Origin: Desulfosporosinus orientis DSM 765
Lineage (GTDB): Bacteria > Bacillota > Desulfitobacteriia > Desulfitobacteriales > Desulfitobacteriaceae
DNA: 64,000 bases
NCBI RefSeq assembly: GCF_000235605.1
Contig: NC_016584.1
Span: 1,104,001 to 1,168,000, forward strand
Direction: 5' to 3'
Shown one piece after another: positions 60,767 through 64,000 of the stretch. The stretch's first letter is position 1. Each line of letters starts with the position of its first letter. The notes beneath the pieces are model-generated. The model was not told the origin of the DNA and made no database searches. It saw only the letters and a list, made by a program, of their open reading frames with translations. Position numbers and translations under genes: made by a program.

Positions 60767-61396
60767 ATGGCAAGTTTTGAGTCCCTGGCCCAAAATGTTG
60801 TTGCAGGAAAAGAGGCACAAGTTAAGGAACAAGTACAAGAACTTATTAATGCAGGTACGGAACCTTTGGAAATTATCAACCAAGGCTTAATTGCAGGAAT
60901 GAATATCGTTGGTCCGCGGTTTAAAGCGGGAGACATGTTTGTTCCGGAAGTATTAATGGCTGCAAAAGCAATGGCGTCAGGTATCGCTCTTGTAAAACCT
61001 CTCATGACTGATAATGATCTGCCTTCAATGGGTACGGTTGTGTTGGGGACAGTAAAAGGTGACCTTCATGATATTGGTAAGAACTTAGTGGGAATGCTCT
61101 TGGAAAGCGGCGGTTTTAAGGTTATAAATTTAGGAATTGACATTGCCCCCGAAGGATTTGTTCAATCAGTTAAAGAGCATAAAGCCGATATTGTAGCGAT
61201 GTCAGCCCTGCTCACCACAACCATGTTGGGAATGAAGGATACCATCGAACTCATGAAAGAAGAAGGATTAAACGTCAAATGTATTATTGGTGGTGCTCCT
61301 ATCTCTAAAGATTATGCAAACGAAATAGGTGCTGATGGATTTGCACCGGATGCTGCATCAGCAGTGGACCTTTGCAAGGAATTACTTAGTGCGTAA
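60767..61396 (+). CDS. Corrinoid protein (MtgC/MttC-like)
   Basis: A 209-residue corrinoid methyl carrier, closest to the one at 49792. The cap domain has AGMNIVGPRFKAGDMFVPEV, and cobalt-ligand His101 is in KGDLHDIGKNLVGML. ALLTTTMLGMKDTIELMKEE and IGGAPISKDYANEIGADGF follow. ATG start with AGGGGGAAG upstream. It precedes the MtgA-like gene by 47 bases in the same arrangement as the first module, so it likely delivers methyl groups from MttB or the MtgB-like enzyme to tetrahydrofolate. Confidence 0.92.
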   Translation: MASFESLAQNVVAGKEAQVKEQVQELINAGTEPLEIINQGLIAGMNIVGPRFKAGDMFVPEVLMAAKAMASGIALVKPLMTDNDLPSMGTVVLGTVKGDLHDIGKNLVGMLLESGGFKVINLGIDIAPEGFVQSVKEHKADIVAMSALLTTTMLGMKDTIELMKEEGLNVKCIIGGAPISKDYANEIGADGFAPDAASAVDLCKELLSA

Positions 61397-61443
61397 ACAT
61401 AACTCAAAAACTAATAGGATGCATAATTATAAGGAGGGAAATT

Positions 61444-62241
61444 ATGTTAATTGTTGGAGAACTCATTAATGCAAGTCGAAAGGCTATTGGAGAAGCAATA
61501 CGCGTTCAAGATGCTGAGGCTGTCAAAAAAGTTGCTATCGACCAACGCGAAGCTGGAGCTCATTTCATTGATGTCAATGCCGGTATTTTTGTAGGTAAAG
61601 AATCGGAATACCTTCAGTGGCTCGTCCAAAAGGTTCAAGAAGCTACGGATGCTCCCTGCTGTTTAGATAGTCCAGATCCGGCAGCGATTCAAGCGGCGCT
61701 TTCTGTGCACAAAGGCACAGCTATGATTAATTCCATTTCGTTAGAAAAAGCGCGCTACGATGCTTTACTTCCTGTTATCGCAGGAACTGATCTTAAAGTT
61801 ATCGCCCTCTGTATGAGTGATGAGGGAATGCCTGAAACGACGGATCAACGGCTTAAGATTGCAGATCGTCTTATTAACGGATTAGTGCAAAACAATGTTC
61901 CCATAGGAAATATCTACGTTGATCCCTTAGTTCAACCCGTTGCAACTAACAAAGATTTCGGATTTGAATTCCTCAATGCGGTTGAGGCAATTTCTACTGA
62001 ATTTAAAGGGGTCCATACCATGTGTGGATTATCAAACATCTCTTATGGATTACCTAATCGCAAATTTATTAACCAAGCCTTTGCTATTATGGCTATTGCA
62101 AAGGGCCTCGATGGTCTGATTATTAATCCCTTGGATAAGCGAATGATGGCCAGCCTTATTACTGCAGAAACTTTGTATGGCAGGGATGAGTATTGTATGA
62201 GCTATCTAAAGGCCCACCGTACAGGATTAATGGAATTCTAG
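61444..62241 (+). CDS. Methylcorrinoid:tetrahydrofolate methyltransferase (MtgA-like)
   Basis: A 265-residue paralogue of the protein at 50448, same length. It has LIVGELINASRKAIGEAI, GAHFIDVNAGIF, CCLDSPDPAAIQAAL and CGLSNISYGLPNRKFINQAF, the pterin-binding barrel of the MtrH/MtgA family. It would transfer the methyl group to tetrahydrofolate. The stop is TAG; readthrough would add only three residues before TAA, so the codon is a plain stop here. AAGGAGGG precedes the ATG. A long perfect terminator follows, separating it from pylB. Confidence 0.88.
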   Translation: MLIVGELINASRKAIGEAIRVQDAEAVKKVAIDQREAGAHFIDVNAGIFVGKESEYLQWLVQKVQEATDAPCCLDSPDPAAIQAALSVHKGTAMINSISLEKARYDALLPVIAGTDLKVIALCMSDEGMPETTDQRLKIADRLINGLVQNNVPIGNIYVDPLVQPVATNKDFGFEFLNAVEAISTEFKGVHTMCGLSNISYGLPNRKFINQAFAIMAIAKGLDGLIINPLDKRMMASLITAETLYGRDEYCMSYLKAHRTGLMEF

Positions 62242-62259
62242 ACCTCATTCTAAAATTGA

Positions 62260-62296
62260 AAACCACCAAAGAAAAGTATCTTTTCTTTGGTGGTTT
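62260..62296 (+). terminator. Terminator after the MtgA-like gene
   Basis: AAACCACCAAAGAAAAG (62260-62276) and CTTTTCTTTGGTGGTTT (62280-62296) are perfect 17-bp inverted repeats with a 3-base loop. Confidence 0.85.
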
Positions 62297-62440
62297 CAGT
62301 TCTTGCTACTCTTAAAAAAATTGGTTCTGTTTGTTTTACGGCGCATTAGCCCTGTCGGGGCTGGGAGCAGCCATCGGTTGTCTGGAAGCCATCCTCACCC
62401 CGTTGATTGAACATTCAACAGATATCAGAGGAGGAACACA
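62297..62440 (+). other. Short intergenic region upstream of pylB with GC-rich coding-like patch
   Basis: Between the terminator and pylB, bases 62340-62425 are GC-rich and read in one frame as YGALALSGLGAAIGCLEAIL without a start. It looks like a protein fragment of unknown origin. No promoter of the -24/-12 type was found here. Confidence 0.35.
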
Positions 62441-63508
62441 ATGCAGAATTTATTGTTGGATGAAATTCTAGAAAAAGCAAAACACCAATCTCCTATAACC
62501 CGAAAGGATATTTTAAGATTATTAGAGATAACCACTGAGGATGAGTTTAATAAGCTTTCCCTAGTAGCTCAAACACTACGTCATGAGTACTTCCAAAATA
62601 AAATATTCCTTTATGGTTTTGTCTACTTTTCCACTCATTGCCGTAATGATTGTACCTTTTGTCTCTACCGTAAATCGAATATAAATTATCCACGATACCG
62701 CAAAAATAGGGAGGAAATCCTTTCAACTGCTCAAAAACTAATGGATTCCGGGGTACATCTTTTGGATCTAACAATGGGGGAAGATCCACTATATCATAAT
62801 ACTAAACAGGGTTTTAGCGAACTTTTACAAATTATTAAAGAAGTTAAGCTAGAATCCAATATACCTATTATGCTTTCGCCTGGAGTTATTTCACAAGAGC
62901 TACTATGGAAATTTAAAGAAGCGGGAGTGGAATGGTACGCTTGTTACCAGGAAACACATAACCGGTCACTCTACAATCGTTTAAGGATAGAACAAAGTTA
63001 CGACGAACGGATGAACCGGAAATGTATGGCCAAGGAAATGGGATACTTGATCGAAGAAGGGTTGTTAGCTGGGGTAGGGGACACGAATGAAGATATAGCG
63101 GATTCAATTCTTATGATGAAAAAAATCGGAGCTGATCAAGTTCGGGTGATGAGCTTTGTACCCCAGGAAAATACTCCGTTATCGAATTGGGAAATACCTA
63201 ATTCTCATTTTCGTGAGCTCTTGATTATTGCAGTAATGCGCCTGGTTATGCCTGACCGCTTGATTCCGGCTTCATTGGATGTCGATGGTCTAAGTGGGTT
63301 GGAACAACGACTCAACGCCGGAGCAAACGTTATTACTTCAATCATCCCACCCTCATCGGGTTTGGCCGGAGTATCCAATAGTACATTGGATATCGATGAC
63401 GGAAACCGTTCGATCGAAAAGATTATCCCAGTTCTGAAAAATATCCATTTAGAACCTGCAACCCGGCAAAAATATCAAGCCTGGGTAAAATCAAGAAAGA
63501 ACCTTTGA
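62441..63508 (+). CDS. pylB: 3-methylornithine synthase PylB (radical SAM, pyrrolysine biosynthesis)
   Basis: A 355-residue radical SAM enzyme, PylB, which rearranges lysine to (3R)-3-methyl-D-ornithine in the first step of pyrrolysine synthesis. The cluster motif is C67-X3-C71-X2-C74 in STHCRNDCTFCLYRKSN. GVHLLDLTMGEDPLY, IMLSPGVISQELLWKF and PASLDVDGLSGLEQRLNAGA are typical PylB patterns. ATG with GAGGAGGA upstream. In Desulfitobacterium pylB lies with pylS, pylC, pylD and pylT; here it stands alone between a terminator and a BCCT gene. Whether it is the only copy cannot be seen. Its presence supports pyrrolysine at the three amber codons. Confidence 0.93.
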   Translation: MQNLLLDEILEKAKHQSPITRKDILRLLEITTEDEFNKLSLVAQTLRHEYFQNKIFLYGFVYFSTHCRNDCTFCLYRKSNINYPRYRKNREEILSTAQKLMDSGVHLLDLTMGEDPLYHNTKQGFSELLQIIKEVKLESNIPIMLSPGVISQELLWKFKEAGVEWYACYQETHNRSLYNRLRIEQSYDERMNRKCMAKEMGYLIEEGLLAGVGDTNEDIADSILMMKKIGADQVRVMSFVPQENTPLSNWEIPNSHFRELLIIAVMRLVMPDRLIPASLDVDGLSGLEQRLNAGANVITSIIPPSSGLAGVSNSTLDIDDGNRSIEKIIPVLKNIHLEPATRQKYQAWVKSRKNL

Positions 63509-63634
63509 GAATTGCCAACTCTGCCCACTGAGCACGTCATCCTGACTCCCGGCGATATGGATCTAATCCAACAAAATCATGAATCATCCTTTGGGAACTG
63601 GCTGAACCTGAAAAATGTTTAGGGAGGCGAAATA
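63509..63634 (+). other. Segment between pylB and BCCT copy 2, readable in the pylB frame
   Basis: After the pylB TGA the same frame stays open for about 38 codons, reading LPTLPTEHVILTPGDMDLIQ and ending SSFGNWLNLKNV with TAG just before the BCCT ribosome binding site. The last ten residues match the leader at 51346-51372 before the first BCCT gene. It may be the tail of a gene lost when the module was duplicated. No start with a good site is seen. Confidence 0.35.
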
Positions 63635-64000
63635 ATGGCAAAACCACAACTAGACCATAAGGTATTTTGGCCAGCATTTATTGTAATCTTCGGTCTTTCT
63701 TTAGCCCTTTTATTGAATCGCGAAGCGGGTGCGAAAATTGTTGATGCTGCCTTAGCTTGGTCTACTTATAAACTAGACTGGCTTTTTCAAATGGGGACTT
63801 TTTTGGTTTTTGTTTTCTTAATATGGATAGCTTTTGGTCGGTATGGCAACGTCAAACTTGGCGGACCTGATGATAAGCCTGAGTTTTCTACATTGAGCTG
63901 GATAGCCATGTTATTCTGCGCTGGGATTGGCTCCAGTCTGATATATTGGGCAGTGGCTGAACCTCTCTATTATTTGCAAGGACCGCCTTTCGGCATTGCC
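63635..64000 (+). CDS. BCCT-family transporter, copy 2 (3' end outside window)
   Basis: The first 122 codons of a second BCCT betaine/choline/carnitine transporter, cut by the window edge. It begins with MAKPQLDHKVFWPAFIVIFG, the same as copy 1 at 51384. The first 207 bases differ from copy 1 at roughly 15-20 positions, while the last 159 bases (from 63842) are identical to 51591-51749 or thereabouts. This sharp change points to recent gene conversion between the copies. GGGAGGCGA lies seven bases before the ATG. It probably supplies the second module with substrate. Confidence 0.9.
   Translation, partial: MAKPQLDHKVFWPAFIVIFGLSLALLLNREAGAKIVDAALAWSTYKLDWLFQMGTFLVFVFLIWIAFGRYGNVKLGGPDDKPEFSTLSWIAMLFCAGIGSSLIYWAVAEPLYYLQGPPFGIA

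Noticed and set aside
62239-62241. Terminal TAG of the MtgA-like gene as another pyrrolysine codon
   Set aside because: Only three codons follow before TAA, and the paralogue of equal length ends here; it is an ordinary stop.
1-64000. CRISPR arrays, rRNA or tRNA genes including tRNA-Pyl
   Set aside because: No regularly spaced repeats and no recognisable rRNA or tRNA were seen by eye. A tRNAscan-SE or Aragorn run is needed to be certain for tRNA-Pyl.

Overview
The window looks like the chromosome of a spore-forming, anaerobic member of the Clostridia (Peptococcaceae), most like Desulfosporosinus or Desulfitobacterium. Evidence: low-to-mid GC, strong GGAGG ribosome binding sites, the sporulation genes gerW/ytfJ, spmA and spmB, a DUF4474 protein, and a methylamine/betaine demethylation region that uses pyrrolysine (UAG read through as the 22nd amino acid). 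Genus assignment is inference.

Layout. 1-10.1 kb is core: scpA (cut by the window edge), scpB, a DNA glycosylase, a DUF2953-gerW-spmA-spmB cluster, two glycosyltransferases and rluB. 10.2-13.0 kb holds a LytS/LytR two-component pair, with a LytTR-type direct repeat upstream of a tiny ORF. 13.6-20.2 kb is a lactate-use block: lactate permease, FAD-linked dehydrogenase, its Fe-S partner and a FadR-type regulator, with two GGTCnGACC-like operator candidates. 20.6-24.3 kb has a BaiN-type flavoprotein and a hutP-like/aroH/DAHP synthase operon preceded by a possible leader peptide and terminator. 24.3-32.1 kb is AT-rich: a DUF3102 relic, a GntR regulator, a structured intergenic element, a chimeric ferredoxin ORF, a fused GlcD-GlcE oxidase with GlcF, and a sodium:solute symporter. 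32.4-37 kb has a sigma-54 activator, a sigma-54 promoter followed by truncated methyltransferase genes, an MFS transporter, and a decayed DNRLRE/Rhs-like wall protein. 37.2-41.6 kb is aromatic biosynthesis (DAHP synthase, tyrA, aroA) plus azlC-azlD. 41.7-44.6 kb (minus strand) is an aminotransferase and an aldehyde dehydrogenase.

44.7-64.0 kb is the most unusual part. Two paralogous modules each combine corrinoid methyltransferases (MttB with an in-frame amber codon; MtbB with an in-frame amber codon in module 1; a non-pyrrolysine MttB homologue in module 2, decayed in module 1), corrinoid proteins, an MtgA-like methylcorrinoid:tetrahydrofolate methyltransferase, and a BCCT transporter. pylB lies in module 2. 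The likely flow is: import of quaternary or methylated amines, methyl transfer to a corrinoid protein, then to tetrahydrofolate, feeding the Wood-Ljungdahl pathway. Each module starts with a -24/-12 (sigma-54) promoter and has its own family of upstream palindromic sites, matching two different sigma-54 activators in the window. Gene fragments, fusions and near-identical stretches show that the region has been duplicated, deleted and partly gene-converted.

No rRNA, tRNA or CRISPR array was recognised. The other pyl genes (pylS, pylT, pylC, pylD) were not found here and must lie elsewhere if the amber codons are decoded.
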